From assembly GCA_036971475.1 (NCBI GenBank), contig JBAIZL010000006.1:63004398-63068397 (forward strand): DNA of 64,000 bases, read 5' to 3'. The DNA is from Prosapia bicincta. Lineage: Eukaryota > Arthropoda > Insecta > Hemiptera > Cercopidae. Within the stretch, counting starts at the first letter, position 1; each line of letters opens with the position of its first letter. Positions 23,946-36,482 of the stretch are shown here, in pieces. Below the pieces are notes generated by a model. The model saw only the letters and a program-made list of their open reading frames with translations, was not told the DNA's origin and made no database searches. A program made the position numbers and the translations under genes.

Positions 23946-25440
23946 ATGATTGTTCATATTTTTAGTTTTATTAAACATTTTGAGATGGTTCATACATTAT
24001 TTACACACAATCACAATGAAATCATTTAAGGTATATCTAATTTTATATAATAAGGTCCTAAATTCCCACCTCTAAATACCTTTCTCTTGTCAAATAACAA
24101 TATTTCCGTTGTTCTATTTTTGTTTGTTTGTTGTTTGAGTGTTTCAATATTTCCGACTTCGCTATCCAAAGACAGATTTGGTACCTGAACCCTAAAACCA
24201 TATATTTCATTCTTTCACATGAATTTAACTCTAACGTTGGGTGATTATTTTACACTTTTTTGACACAGGTCATAAACTGCAATCATAAATTGTACAGTCT
24301 CTTACACAAAATTGTGTAATATTTTGTACAATAGGAGTACTTACAAAATATATATTTTATAAATGAATAAACTTTATTTCAGTAAATCTGAATGAGACTC
24401 AAGGCAGGCTCATGACTGTAAGAAATATACAGTCGTGTACTGCTGTTGGTTCGGGTTGTTACTTATGGAAAGGAATAAGTATCCGATCCGAAAGTATTAT
24501 AAATGCTTCAACGGATATCGATACAGTGTTCAAGAACTGCATCAGAATTCAATATATAAACTTACAGCTTACTCTTGAATTCACTCCTTCCTTTGCAATC
24601 GTGATGTTTCTCTCATCATTTTACGCATCAACCATTCTCTTCAGAACTATTAAGAGATATTGGATAACTCTCCTGAGGTAGGACATAGGATCCAAGTCGG
24701 CTCAGGAAGTTGGCTGAGTTAGTTCATTTTACAATGCATCCTTACAAACACCAGACTGTACAGCAACAATGTTCCTCCCATACAGATGCGCGCAGTTACT
24801 GGTTATTGCTTCCGCGTACGTGATCATGGAATGCAGCTCATCTGTGATGAAGTGTTACCGCCGGGTTTACATGTAACTATTCAATTAGTTGCAATCTGTG
24901 TTTCCATATCTGTCGGCTGTAGTCAGATGAGTGGGGAGAGATAGCTAAACCAGATACGTTCGCTTTGCACTAGCACAGGTGTGCAGTGGAACCCGGGAGA
25001 CGTGACGCAGAAGTAGAAATAAGTTACTTTTGGAGGCATTTTACACTGAAAAATGAAACTATCTATCCATCTGATCTGTGTACGTAAAGTGTAGATTACG
25101 AATCTTTTAATCTATGATATTAATAATGACTCCTTCTTATAGCATATAGACAGCTTTGGGGTGTCAGGGTAGTCTGACTAACGTAGGCAGAGGTACGTCT
25201 AGACTCATTTCCTGAAATGAGCTGATCTTAGCGGCTCAAAGAATACAATTCTTTAACAAACAGGAACTTTAGGAATATATCTAACATACCAGTCATCCTC
25301 TTTTCAAAGATTGATTGCACTTTTAAACTTTTTTACAATGCTCATGTTGCAATCTTAGCTACCATACAAACAGTGGTTTATTTCCATTTCTTTATTAGAA
25401 TGTCTTTTAGGAAATATCATCTTAAGGTTAATTCAATTTC
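23946..25440. other. Non-coding stretch; one unassigned 89-codon ORF
   Basis: The ORF at 24412-24681 (start MTVRNIQSCTAVGSG) is the longest frame and lies in sequence somewhat richer in GC than the flanks, but no domain is recognisable. Bases 24690-25020 are also relatively GC-rich without an open frame. Not called as a gene. Confidence 0.35.
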
Positions 25441-25449
25441 TTTTATAAA

Positions 25450-25730
25450 GCTGATTTGTTCAATTCCTACTATTAATTTACACACTCCTTATATGGTCTT
25501 ACATATCTTCTTCAAATATTCAATCGTTAACAAAATACTTTTAATTCATCCACACTCAAGTTCCAATTCCTCTGTTTACACTTGTAGTGGATGACACTTG
25601 ATGTTAATAGAGTTTCTTAAAATATTAATTCATTATTAAATTTAATGAATTATTTTAGTTTTCATGGGAAAAAAGTTTTACAAAATGGGGAAGGTATGGA
25701 ATATAGTTACTTCGTCCCATTTGGCTTAAA
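25450..25730 (-). mobile_element. TIR-type interspersed repeat, copy 5
   Basis: Starts CAATTCCTACTATTAATTTA with the ACACACTCC tip, then ATTCAATCGTTAACAAAATA and CTTGTAGTGGATGACACTTG, and stops after the TTCGTCCCATTTGG block, so the inner half is absent. Non-coding. Confidence 0.6.
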
Positions 25731-26104
25731 ACATGTGATAACATAGCAAAGCAAAGGCTTTACATAAAGTAAAGGCATTTTAAATGTGTCGTGGATTAAT
25801 TTTCTGTATTTTCCTTGCATTTACTTGTTCACAAGGCACGAAGTTCTTCATTAGTGTTCAAACGGAAACATTTAATTTAGGCAAATTTCTAATAATAAAG
25901 TTTTTGTGTTATTTATTTCTATCTTCAACCTCAGCTAATAGTATCTGTACGAACATTGACATATTAAAAATGAGAAAGGTTGCCTATAGTAAACACTAGG
26001 ATAGGGCGAAAGGTTCCTCGTATGTAGTATAGTACACATTGTAGAGTGTTTAAATTGTTAAGAACTTTTTACGTAAGATAAAATTTAAAACAAGTAATAT
26101 AAAA

Positions 26105-26359
26105 AAAATAAAGTGAATTGCTATTTAGGTAAACAAATAAATTGTTTTTAGTAGCCCAGTTACTTTTTATTAAATAATTACATTAATTTACATATTATTT
26201 ACATATGAGAGAATCACAACAATTAAAGAATCACAATTAATTAATTAATAAAAAAAGCTGTATCAACATAAAGTATCACCAACTACAAGTTTTAAAAAAT
26301 GTATCTGAACTTGAGTGGACGATTAAAAAGTATTTGAATAACGATTGAAAGCCTGTACA

Positions 26360-26365
<6 letters not shown>
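26105..26365 (+). mobile_element. TIR-type interspersed repeat, copy 6
   Basis: Contains the family blocks AGTGAATTGCTATTTAGG, AAAGTATCACCAACTACAAG, CTTGAGTGGACGATTAAAAA and AACGATTGAAAGCCTGTACA, running into (TA)n where other copies have GATATATATAGGG. Internally shortened. Confidence 0.6.

Positions 26366-26419
<54 letters not shown>
26364..26419. repeat. (TA)n microsatellite
   Basis: About 55 bp of TA expanded from the terminal GATATATATA of interspersed-repeat copy 6. Confidence 0.9.
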
Positions 26420-26422
<3 letters not shown>

Positions 26423-26549
26423 AACACTCTTAAAAATAAGGTGTTACATATAAATTCATTTATATATTTAATTTTTATTTAATAATTATATCGTCCCAAT
26501 ATAAAAGAAAATTTTTGTTTTCTTGGTGCACATTGTGAAGCTAGCATAG

Positions 26550-27495
26550 ATAGTAGCGCCCCTAGCGGGTAAAAATGTAAAATATCGTACGAGTAAGTAA
26601 CTTAAGGGTAATTACCACATCACGTCATGTGACGTAAGCATGGTCTGATATCGCATGATCTGACGGACCAATCAGAATATTCAAAATGATGAGTGAGGGT
26701 GGGAAAATTCAGTTGGCGTGTCCTTGCAGAAGTCCCAGTTCTCCAAAAGTCTTTGAACGAGACGGACGTAATGGCACTTTCGGACGTAACCTAGAAATTT
26801 ATGAGCTTCCAGTATTCCAAATTTTAAGATGTCAAGGCCGGTACCAAATTTTATTAACGCAACCAAAGAAGAAGTCAGAAGCGATTATTTATGTATTTCA
26901 AATGAGTAAAAGTTGATATCAATTTTGTTTAAGTGCGCTTATTGCAAGAGCGATGTGTTAAGTGTTTAGTGATTCCAAAAGCCATGGGCAATGTTTAATA
27001 TGTGTTAAAGTGTTTTAAAAATAAGTAATGTGCACAAGCAGGTACGTTTTAGATAATAATAAAGAAAATGTATTTTAATGTTAACTAAGTTGAATTTTAA
27101 ATGATAAACGGTTAACACATGAACGGTAGAAATTGTCCCTTGAATATTCATTTCTAAAAATTTAATTGGAAATCTTAAGGTACTATCTTCTCGATATATA
27201 TAAATGTTAAAGGTTATAAGTAATTAAAATGTATGGAATAACTAACAGTAATTAAAAGTAAATTACTCGACACATTGCTGTCTTTTGTTCTTTTGTAATT
27301 TGTCACTGATTAATAAATTGTATGACTTTGTATTTTAAAAATTTAAATTCTTATTTCACAAGTAAACTAGAACGTAACAAACTTTCAATTTCATTTCAAG
27401 TAACCTAATTCTACCTTCCGAAGATATCAGAAGATCGTTTACAGAAAGACATTATTATGCCTGGCTGAGACGGAGAATTAGGAGCCTCTGGTAAG
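26550..27495 (+). other. Promoter-like segment with two candidate splice donors
   Basis: Bases 26610-26680 hold a CACGTCATGTGACGTAAG cluster (E-box and CRE-like) and GACCAATCAGAAT (CCAAT box). Downstream, GCACAAGCAG|GTACGT at about 27040 and GAGCCTCTG|GTAAGTAAG at about 27491 are strong 5' splice-site matches; a 3' splice-like CTTCCGAAGATATCAG precedes the second. A spliced untranslated 5' exon pair on the plus strand is one reading. The 76-codon ORF at 26686-26916 has no known domain. Inference only. Confidence 0.3.
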
Positions 27496-27499
27496 TAAG

Positions 27500-28440
27500 G
27501 TTAATTAATTTGTTAATTAGTAATTAACATACATTTTTAATAAAGCCCTGATAAATACTTACCCCAGGAAAAAAGACCCAAACTGTTACAATATATATAT
27601 AAATACATATATACATATATACAGAGCAGCAGAAGTAGGAATCGAAAAAAATACGTACCAATTCCTCAGAAGATACATCGAGACATTTATATTGATTTGA
27701 ACAATCGAACTACCTCCTAAGTTCAAATGGTGCTGATTTATTGGATTTTTGTTTGCCCTTTGCCGTCAAATAACCTCTTTTCACTGAAACCAACCTGTTA
27801 AGATAAAGTTGTACGCAAACCATAAACAGTTAGGTTTATCATCAGAGTGTGGGCATAACAAGATCGAAGCTGGACTGCTGTGCTCAAAGGTTCCGCTAGC
27901 TGGAACCTAAATCCATATTTGAGTGTTTCTGAGGGAAGGAGTTTAGAGAAAACAAATTTCCTTTCTCGGCTTCCTTTATGTTTTCTTCAACTTTTATTAC
28001 TCTTTTGACATATTTGGCCAGGATATTCGATAAGAACAGTAACTGTTCTTTAAGTTGTCACTTCTACATTTGAAAATCTATCTAAATCAAGCTTTTAGCT
28101 CTTTCGTTCCCCTCAGTAGCTGGTATTTATCCAATATGTCTTTAACGGCAGCAAGTGCCCAAGAAAACCCCCAAGACTGTGATTATTAGTAAGGGGTCAT
28201 AAAATATTTTCCCAGCTTCTTAAAACATCTCCCTAGTTCCAGTTACACAATCTAAAATGAAACCACACTTGTTGCTATTGTGTTAGGAGTACATTACTCT
28301 TTAGTATAAATTCAAAATAGCTTTCAAAAAATTAGCAACCTGAAAAAAATTAATTTATTCGTAACCTAACCTAGCTTTATACAAGCTAACTCTATGTTTT
28401 AAGTGGTTTTATTTATTTATTTTTTATGCCTTCTATTGGG
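27500..28440. other. Non-coding stretch, nothing recognised
   Basis: A short ATATAT run lies at 27590-27620. No frame or repeat supported. Confidence 0.4.
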
Positions 28441-28449
28441 CCATAGTCT

Positions 28450-28454
<5 letters not shown>

Positions 28455-28507
<53 letters not shown>

Positions 28508-28547
28508 CCTTTCCTTCTATTGGGTTATAGTCTCCCTATATATACAT

Positions 28548-28598
<51 letters not shown>
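28455..28598. repeat. Two (TA)n tracts in a short direct duplication
   Basis: TA runs at about 28455-28505 and 28538-28598 each follow the same lead, CTTCTATTGGG then ATAGTCTCCCTATATATA, so a roughly 85-bp unit with its TA tract is duplicated. Confidence 0.85.
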
Positions 28599-28604
<6 letters not shown>

Positions 28605-28810
28605 TCAAATTTTCAATCGTTAATAATTTTTATTGATCCAATCACGTTCGCGTTCAAATACATGTAGTGGACGCGTTTTTCACACTTGTAGTGGATGACA
28701 CTTGATGTTAAAAACGTTTTTTTCAAATATTAATTCATTAATTGAATTTAAAAATTAACTTCAAGTTTTATATTGGAGAAAACCTTTCTACAACAGGAGC
28801 AAAGTATGGA

Positions 28811-29224
<414 letters not shown>

Positions 29225-29266
<42 letters not shown>
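29225..29266. repeat. (TA)n microsatellite
   Basis: About 42 bp of TA separating two palindromic units. Confidence 0.95.
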
Positions 29267-29269
<3 letters not shown>

Positions 29270-29270
29270 A

Positions 29271-29562
29271 AAACAACACAGGTTATTCAAATACAAGAAT
29301 ATTTATTATTTTAAATCCAAAGCTTTTCGTTGGCAAACAGTACCAACATCATCAGGAATGAAAATTACAATAATGTAAGCTATAGGCCTCATATAAAAAT
29401 ATAAAATACGTTTTCTTGTTTAATAATTTAAAACAACATAGGTTATTCAAATACAAGAATATTTATTAATTTATATTCAAAGTTTTTCGTTGGTAAACAG
29501 TACCAACGAAAAGCTTTGAATATAAATTAATAAATATTCTTGTATTTGAATAACCTATGTTG

Positions 29563-29570
<8 letters not shown>
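29271..29570. repeat. Related repeat copy plus palindrome, (TA)n-flanked
   Basis: A direct copy at 29271-29345 (AACAACACAGGTTATTCAAA, CCAAAGCTTTTCGTTGGC) is followed by a palindrome with arms 29427-29494 and 29501-29568 (GTTATTCAAATACAAGAATA and its inverse) around a 6-nt loop. The minus strand of the first copy reads CCTGATGATGTTGGTAC and GCCAACGAAAAGC: CTGATGA, stem GTTGG/CCAAC, GAAA. (TA)n lies on both sides. Confidence 0.75.

Positions 29571-29632
<62 letters not shown>
29567..29632. repeat. (TA)n microsatellite
   Basis: About 62 bp of TA at the right edge of the palindrome cluster. Confidence 0.95.
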
Positions 29633-29861
29633 GAGTGATATATATATATACAATGAGTGATAGCAAGATTTCATAAAACAGCTGATTTTATGTTATAGGT
29701 TATGCGATAGAACAGCCGCTTTAACGCATTGGTCAATGTTACTTGATTTATATTAATTGTAATTATTGAATACAAAGTAACTAAAACAAAATTTGTCTTT
29801 GTTACTCTAGGTAGGAATTTACTTTTTTTTAAAAGTGTTTATATTACTTGTTGTATTATTT

Positions 29862-30159
29862 GCCTTAAACCCTCCAAGAAGGGTAGTATGGGGAGCTTCT
29901 GGAGCAGAACTAGCGCTGTGGTTCTAAGGTCAGTTTTATGAAGAATACGTAGCAATTAAATTAGAAAGCAATTGCCTGGCAATTAGGGAGCTAAATAGGA
30001 GTTTTCAATGGCCTTAAACCCTTCAAGAAGGGTAGTATGTGGAGCTTCTGGAGCAGAACTAGCGCTGTGGTTCTAAGGTCAGTTTTATGAAGAATACGTA
30101 GCAATTAAATTAGAATGCAATTGCCTGGCAATTAGGGAGCCAAATAGGAGTTTTCAATA
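29862..30159. repeat. 149-bp direct tandem duplication
   Basis: GCCTTAAACCCTCCAAGAAG begins at 29862 and its near-identical twin GCCTTAAACCCTTCAAGAAG at 30011. The shared interior includes GAGCTTCTGGAGCAGAACTA and ATTGCCTGGCAATTAGGGAG. A third copy starts (GCTTTAAACC at 30160) and stops. Only a handful of substitutions separate the two. Non-coding. Confidence 0.9.
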
Positions 30160-32136
30160 GCTTTAAACCAAAACGTGTTTTTCTATAGCCTGATGGTGTG
30201 ACGTAGTATTAAGAGATAAACATAAACGGGCTCGTTGATTACTAATGAGTTCCATCTTTTACAAGTTACTACAGGTTGATACATCCTAATTGTGTGTTTC
30301 TATTTAAAGCATTTTTAATATATTTAATTGACACCTAAATGTAATAATAAATAGTTTTGTAATATTTCATTAGTAAAAAGCATTTTTCTTATCTATATGT
30401 AAATAAGCCTTTATCTGTAAAAGTTATAGAAATACATTGCTATTTAGAAAAAATAATCCTATACCTGCTTCTCAGTAGAGGTGAATTTCAAATCCAAGTT
30501 TATTAAAATAAATTATGGCCGTTACTCCAGCATAACCGTCACGTTTGGATTGTATCAATTACTTCCAAGAGCACATACCTCAACTTTCCCGTTGTGCGAT
30601 ATTTGTTGACCGTGAACACGTCCCGCCGTTGCCGAATGTAAGGCGTTGTTGCCAAATCGCCAACACACCCAGTGCTCTCCATTGTTGTATTTATTGTTGT
30701 ATGCATGCATTGAACGTCCCAGACCGTTACCATTGGATCGCGTTTCAACGGACGATTTAAGTAGTATTGGTTACGAAACGCTATTTAGCGTACTGTCACG
30801 CTATTAAGCGTACTGTTGTGAATGCAAAGTGGAACGATGTGGCGCTGTGATTGTTGCGCTAACACACTGTACAACAATATCTTACTGTTAGGCTGGGACT
30901 GAGCATCCTCTCCTGGGGTGAGACGATACTCCAACCAGGACTACGGAGATAGGACAATCGGACCTTTATCCACTCCTGGTTGGACTTAACATACGGGTAA
31001 TACTTAATAATAAATACACAAAAACCTCTTAACCAAAAACTTTCTTTAATTTACCCTAATGTACATTTCAGTTACAAAGTAACCATCCTCAGAGGGATAA
31101 CATACAAAGACTTGTTGATAACGCGGGTAATACTTCTTGATTCTCGGTATAGGGACTTGGTCCTGGAGGAAACATTGTGGATTATTGACATTTTATGGCC
31201 TTTTCTCCTTAGTAATAGAAGGCAATCACTATTTGTTAATGTTTGCACGTTATTTGTGGAAATTTAGTTTTGTAATGCATTAGAAAAAACAATGGTTGTA
31301 AACGTCATCAACAAAACGGAGGATGTAATTTTTGCTATTTTTGGTGTACCACAATGTATCAGAACTTGGTGCATGTTTTAAGTAAATAGAATTTAAAAAC
31401 TTTATGCTAGAATTTAAAACATAATATAATCATCCACTATATGCTGTGTGGAAATCGTGCTGAGCTATACATTAAAAATACGTAGAGAATATGTTTTCAT
31501 AACAAAGAAATCTCTTGGAATGATGTATATGCCTTTTGCAGATTAGTTTAAAATCTATAGTAAGTAAATGAACCTTATACTCCACATCCGAATTTTTTTA
31601 AAATTACAAACCAAATGATGAGTTTAGCACATTATGGGGTTTAAAATATTTAATAGAAAATAAGTATTCGAAAAAACGATTCAGTAAAAAAATTCGTGTA
31701 GCAATAAAAAATTTTAAATAATCTGCGAAACGAGGGGAAAAATTTACAAATCTCTAAATGAGAAAATTGAGCATCCTTTCAAAATAGCAGATTTAGTTTA
31801 TGTTAATATTATTATTTATAAAAAAAATTAAAGAAATTCAAAGTAAACTGGCTTTGAAGTAAGAACCAACATGCAACATTTTGTATTCTCTTAGTCGTAA
31901 TTCCGATTCCAACACCATAAACTCATCCGGTTCAACCTCGAAAGCCGTAAATTTCGGCAAATTTTATTTGTGTCATTAATTTAAAAATTAAGGCGTTTTG
32001 GAAAATACAAATTTCCAATACAATTTATTTTATTAGGTTACTAAATTTTAATCGATTTACAGATTAGCCATTTACTCATTGATAACTTTTATTACGGATC
32101 TTTTTTATATTTTTTCAATGTTATTTTAACATTAAG
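30160..32136. other. Non-coding stretch with scattered hairpins
   Basis: Small palindromes CGCTATTTAGCG and CGCTATTAAGCG sit at about 30780-30805. TCCAACCAGGA (30931) is exactly inverted at TCCTGGTTGGA (30975). At 31060-31105 the minus strand reads CTGAGGATGGTTAC, then GTAACTGAAATGTAC, a further CTGAnGA-stem-GAAA motif. The mirror-image ORFs at 30539-30760 have no family. Confidence 0.45.
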
Positions 32137-32484
32137 AGGGGCCGTAAAAACTCATTTTTAATTTAGAAGTTGTAATAGCGCAGAAAGGTTGCTATTATAT
32201 TGATAAAAAAATATTATCAAAATTATTGGATATCTTCCGGACGCACATGAACCCTAAAGTTTAACAAAAAGTGAAAAAGAACTTCATTTTTGGGAATACT
32301 TTTTATAATTTTTAAATCAGATATTTTCATAGTGTGATACTATATTCCGGGCTTTGCGTGACCGGAAGATGTCAATCGATTTTAATAATGTTTTTTTTTT
32401 TGTTTTTGTTCTGTCTATATAATTCGCAAATTTGTTCGCGCTATTACAACTTCGAAATAAAAAATGAGTTTTTACGACCCACCC
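32137..32484. mobile_element. MITE-like element, 348 bp, long TIRs
   Basis: The left arm has CCGTAAAAACTCATTTTTAA, AGAAGTTGTAATAGCGC and ATATCTTCCGGACGCAC. The right arm read inverted has TCGTAAAAACTCATTTTTTA, GAAGTTGTAATAGCGCG and CATCTTCCGGTCACGC, so arms of about 130-150 bp meet around a short middle. No coding. The ORF at 32334-32561 is a read-through artefact. Confidence 0.65.
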
Positions 32485-33380
32485 TATTCAACTTCCATCA
32501 TCTCTCTATTTTACCCATCACCTTTCTCTCTCTCTGTCTCTACCAATTAAATATTCAATAACGTTGATTGCGACTGAGTCAATGTAATTACAAATGATGG
32601 AAGGTAATTTCAACAAACGCTCTTCAGGTCGCGAAAGGATTTTAGAGTTCGCAAATAAAGAGTTTCAGTAAAAAAGACAGCATTACTGAAGACGCTTATT
32701 ATTTAATACCTTCAGACTGGGCTCACTTTCCACAAACTGATTTTACTTTCCACAAAATGTTTACAGTAATTTAGGAAGTTGAAAAGTTAAAAATACAGAC
32801 TTATATAAAAAGTTATTTTAAGCAACTAGTAAATATAGGGTTAAAATCTTGGACAGATTCCAGAACATTAATGTAGCAGCAAATGTTACTAATATGAAAC
32901 GATATCATATTGAACAAACAGGTCATGCTAGATGTAACTGAAAAAAACTATGTACAAACTATAATTATTTTAACGAACAATGCAAAGTATATAAAAGTTT
33001 TTATCAAGTTATAAAAGTTAGAAGTGGCAATATGAATGCATTCAAATATTTGTTTCCAAATATTGTAAAATATACTTTATTTGAATAATATACACAGTAG
33101 TTTCTTACATGGGAATCGCTTCTCCGAAGACAATTTCAGAAGGAAAAGCATTTATCCTTCCTGTATCTAAGCTTGAGCAAATACATTCCGTCCTTGCAAT
33201 GATTGAAGAGTACAGCAGGGTAATGAACTTGAACGGTTGCCATTTCCGATTCGATATGTCGTGACACTGAACTGTCTGAGAGAACGGACAGGACGATGCA
33301 GTTCTTGAAGTAATAAGAACCGTACAGTTATACATAATGCTATCAGATTATATTATTTACTAGATATTATTATTAAAAGT
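32485..33380. other. Non-coding stretch, nothing recognised
   Basis: No supported gene. The minus-strand ORF at 33105-33335 has no recognisable domain and abuts the LINE relic. Confidence 0.4.
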
Positions 33381-33626
33381 GCAGATATCATCGACACTAT
33401 CAAAAAGAGAAAGTTAGAATATTTCGAACATATTTTACGTAATGTAAAATATCAACTGCTTCAGCTTTTTGTACGCCTACAAGATAAAATTGGTTGCACG
33501 AAAGGTCCAGACCGTCGCAGGGCATCTTGGCAGAACTTACAACAATGGTATAGAGCCAGCAAAAGGAGAATGTTTAGAAGGGCAGTGGAGAAGGTTCAAA
33601 TTGCATTGAAGGTTGCTAACGTTTGA
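33381..33626 (+). pseudogene. LINE (non-LTR retrotransposon) ORF2 C-terminal relic
   Basis: One frame encodes 81 residues to a TGA at 33624, containing KKRKLEYFEHILRNVKYQLL, KGPDRRRASWQNLQQWY and a basic tail ending ALKVANV. This is the K-R-K-L-E-aromatic-F-x-H-I-x-R-N ... GP-x-R-R-R-x-SW pattern that follows the RT domain in insect LINE endonuclease-reverse transcriptases. The GGGGACGGCAC just after the stop resembles the usual GDGT ending, so the stop is probably secondary. The RT and endonuclease are absent: a 5'-truncated, decayed copy. Clade unresolved. Confidence 0.7.
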
Positions 33627-34160
33627 TAGGGGACGGCACTCTATGACGAAGAGAGATAAAAGTAGAACTGACCACGAAACATCAGTTTCTAATATTTCTA
33701 TATCTTTAGTAAATACTATGTATCTAAACTCATGGACAACGTAAACTTGAAACATTTTGTCTAGAATTAAAAAACGGTGACTGCAGCTGCTTGAATATTA
33801 ACGATAAATGACGAGACCCAAATCACACGAGGGTTTAATCACAATTCGCAGACACAGGCCGCTGATCCGGTGATTAAGTTGTTCCTCTGCAAGCTGGTGT
33901 TTCTAATGTTGACACGGGACCGACATTAGTATAATCTAGGTTGTCGGATTTTGCTCGCCAGTTAGTTTACTAAGGATGGATGACAGAGGGCGGCGACAAA
34001 TTCCATTTTGCGATTATTGCGATCATATAATTATATAGAGCTGGAGCAAAGTAATAATACAACACTTATAAAGGTCGTAAAATATGTAACCTACTCTATT
34101 TTTCTCTCATCTATATATAAACCAAGTTATATAATCAAAACAAGTTATATAAACAAAAAG
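33627..34160. other. Non-coding stretch
   Basis: May contain the LINE 3' UTR at its left end; no poly(A) or other 3' tail is obvious. Nothing else recognised. Confidence 0.4.
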
Positions 34161-34164
34161 TTTT

Positions 34165-34555
34165 TAAAATCAACTACTACCCAAGTCAACAAAGAAAATT
34201 ATTATTTTATTTACTTTTGTATATTTGCAACAAATAATTAGAATTATTATAAGTAAAGTAACATAGCCTATGCGATAAAACAGCTGTTCTACCACATAAC
34301 TTACGATAAAAAATTAGCAGTTTTATGAAATAATATATATATAGGCCTATAATACACCTATTATAAACCAAATGGGACGGTTTAACTATATTCCATACTC
34401 TTTTGTGAAAAGTTTGTCTTCCACAATAAACAAATTAATTAAACTTAATAATTTAATTAATATTTGAAAAAACTCTATTGACCTCAAGTGTCATCCGCTA
34501 TAAGTTTAAAAAGAATTATTTGAACAAGATATATTTACGTAGAGTGTGAACTAAT
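34165..34555 (+). mobile_element. TIR-type interspersed repeat, copy 8
   Basis: Starts near ACTACTACCCAAGTCAACAA, passes AACAGCTGTTCTACCACATA, AAATGGGACGGTTTAACTAT and TCAAGTGTCATCCGCTATAA, and ends AGAGTGTGAACTAATAG. About 390 bp; shortened relative to copy 4. Confidence 0.6.
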
Positions 34556-36135
34556 AGAACAAACTGAATGACTAACTAAAACGTATTATTTCATTTCATT
34601 GGAAGATTTAAAAGAAATATTTCTATAATAAAAGATACTAAAATTTTGTTTTTTTAAACTATCATTATCTAATAATTCGAGGATAACGTAATTTGTGAAA
34701 ATCTCTAGAATCCATCTTATACAAGGAACTGGAAAGCATATGAATAAATTCTCCCGGTCCTTACAGGGGTTTCATCTGGACTCCACGGGGTGTCTTGTCA
34801 AGGTCTCGGACGAGGAGCAGCATTAAGAACGGTTACACACCCGGGCCCCGCACTTGTTTCTCCTCCTACGAACAAAATCGAACGGAAATTGGCGCCTTAT
34901 ATTTTTAATAGGTTTTCCCTTCACGTCAGACGTAAACTCAATAATGTATAACCAGGAACCAATGGTTACCTGTTTCTCAGCCATTTACTTAAAGCGTGTC
35001 AAAGCATGTGGAATCGTAACACAAGCAGCTAAGATGTGGATTTAGGCAATATTGTAGGTCAATATTATTGATCCCACTTGCTCTTACTAGAACAACCCCT
35101 GAAGCACGACCCCTATTTAAAACTCATTCACGTCCATCTTTGTTGACAAGTAAGATCCTGTGATGGATAAATTAGAGATGTGGTCTATGGGCAACCACAC
35201 AATCGGACATTTACTGCATATCAATGTTGATAAAGTACTTTTGAAACCATTGGGGAAGTATAACACATAAACCAGCTTGGTTTACAATACAGGGACGTTT
35301 ATTAGCAGCAAGTGTACAGGGACGCGGTAGTTTAAATCTACTGGGGGTATTAACGAGGGGCACACGAGTAAGAAAGGGTAACTGCACTTAAGATAGGAAA
35401 AGACATAATGAATCCCTAATAGAGTAAGTTGAGTACATTACACTACAGGGATAGCATATGTAAAGTGTAAAAGTATAAAGTTATTCCTGTGTAAAAGTGG
35501 AATGTTTTTTATTAACATTTATTTTAAGATCTTTTCACGACTTGAAAAAATATTCTGTATGAGCATTTGCTAAGAATGTATATTGTCCAATTTTTACTCT
35601 TCTTGTATTGCAGTTTAAGTCGACAAAAAAAAATCGATTAAAAAACGTTTGTAAAAGACTTCATGGGTAAATTTGAATGTGAAAAATCAACGTAAGAATA
35701 TGTATCGAAGAGAAAAGAGGTAATATTAAAATTGGGTTACTTATAAAATATTCAGATATTAAAAAGAGAAACAATGCTACCAACCCTCGGGGCGGCAAAC
35801 CTTACACAAACATGATGCTTTAATATTTATGACAGGCGTCGCAAAACTCAGGACGATCCCTTTCTATACATTTTTTTGGTTTTTCTACAATCAATTAGAA
35901 TGTAGCTCACAGCAGTTTTGGGAATGCTAGGTAAAGTCTAGCCCATGTTCTTCCCAAACCTTTTTATACATAAAAATACCTTAAAGGAAAATCATTTCTT
36001 ACAAAGAAAATGGTTTTTCCTTCGTAGTAAAGTTTTAGGTATATTTGTATTATATCACTTTTCCTTACTTCTCTATGGCAGTACAAGCATATACCTATAA
36101 ATATTTTATAAAACTTTAAAACTGTAATAGCCACT
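34556..36135. other. Non-coding stretch
   Basis: Bases 34755-34910 are GC-rich (GGTTACACACCCGGGCCCC) with no supported frame. The rest is AT-rich and featureless. Confidence 0.4.
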
Positions 36136-36137
36136 AG

Positions 36138-36482
36138 TTATTACGAAGAAGCTGTGGTAAATCGAGATACGAAAGGGTCAGAAATGAGAAAATAGTTAGC
36201 GAAATGAAAATAAATAAAAATATAAGGTAGGAGGTAGAAGGGAGACAATTAGCATGGTTTGGAGACGAAAAGAGGAAGGCAGAAGACAGGTGACACCTCA
36301 AAGTACTAGAATCGATCTCTCCTGAGAAGAGAAAGAGAGGACGTCCACGAAGAAGTTGGCGTGATGACATCAACGAAGCGATGAATGCAAGAGAGCTAGA
36401 AGAGGTTAACATATTACAGAAGAGATTTGATATTGGAAACGGAGAGGCGGTGATCCGGAGGCACCACTGTAATGGATATGGT
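36138..36482 (+). pseudogene. Second LINE ORF2 C-terminal relic, two in-frame stops
   Basis: One frame reads LLRRSCGKSRYERVRNEKIV, a stop TAG, then GRQLAWFGDEKRKAEDR, a stop TGA, then HLKVLE, PEKRKRGRPRRSWRDDINEA and a tail to about 36482. The G-K-x-R-x-(D/E)-R-x-R-N-E, R-R-Q-L-x-W-F-G-H-V and K-R-x-R-G-R-P-R-R-S-W motifs are those of the post-RT region of insect LINEs. The motif spacing differs from that of the relic at 33381, so it is probably another family. A short (TA)n follows at 36495. The minus-strand ORF 36412-36134 is a shadow. Confidence 0.75.
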
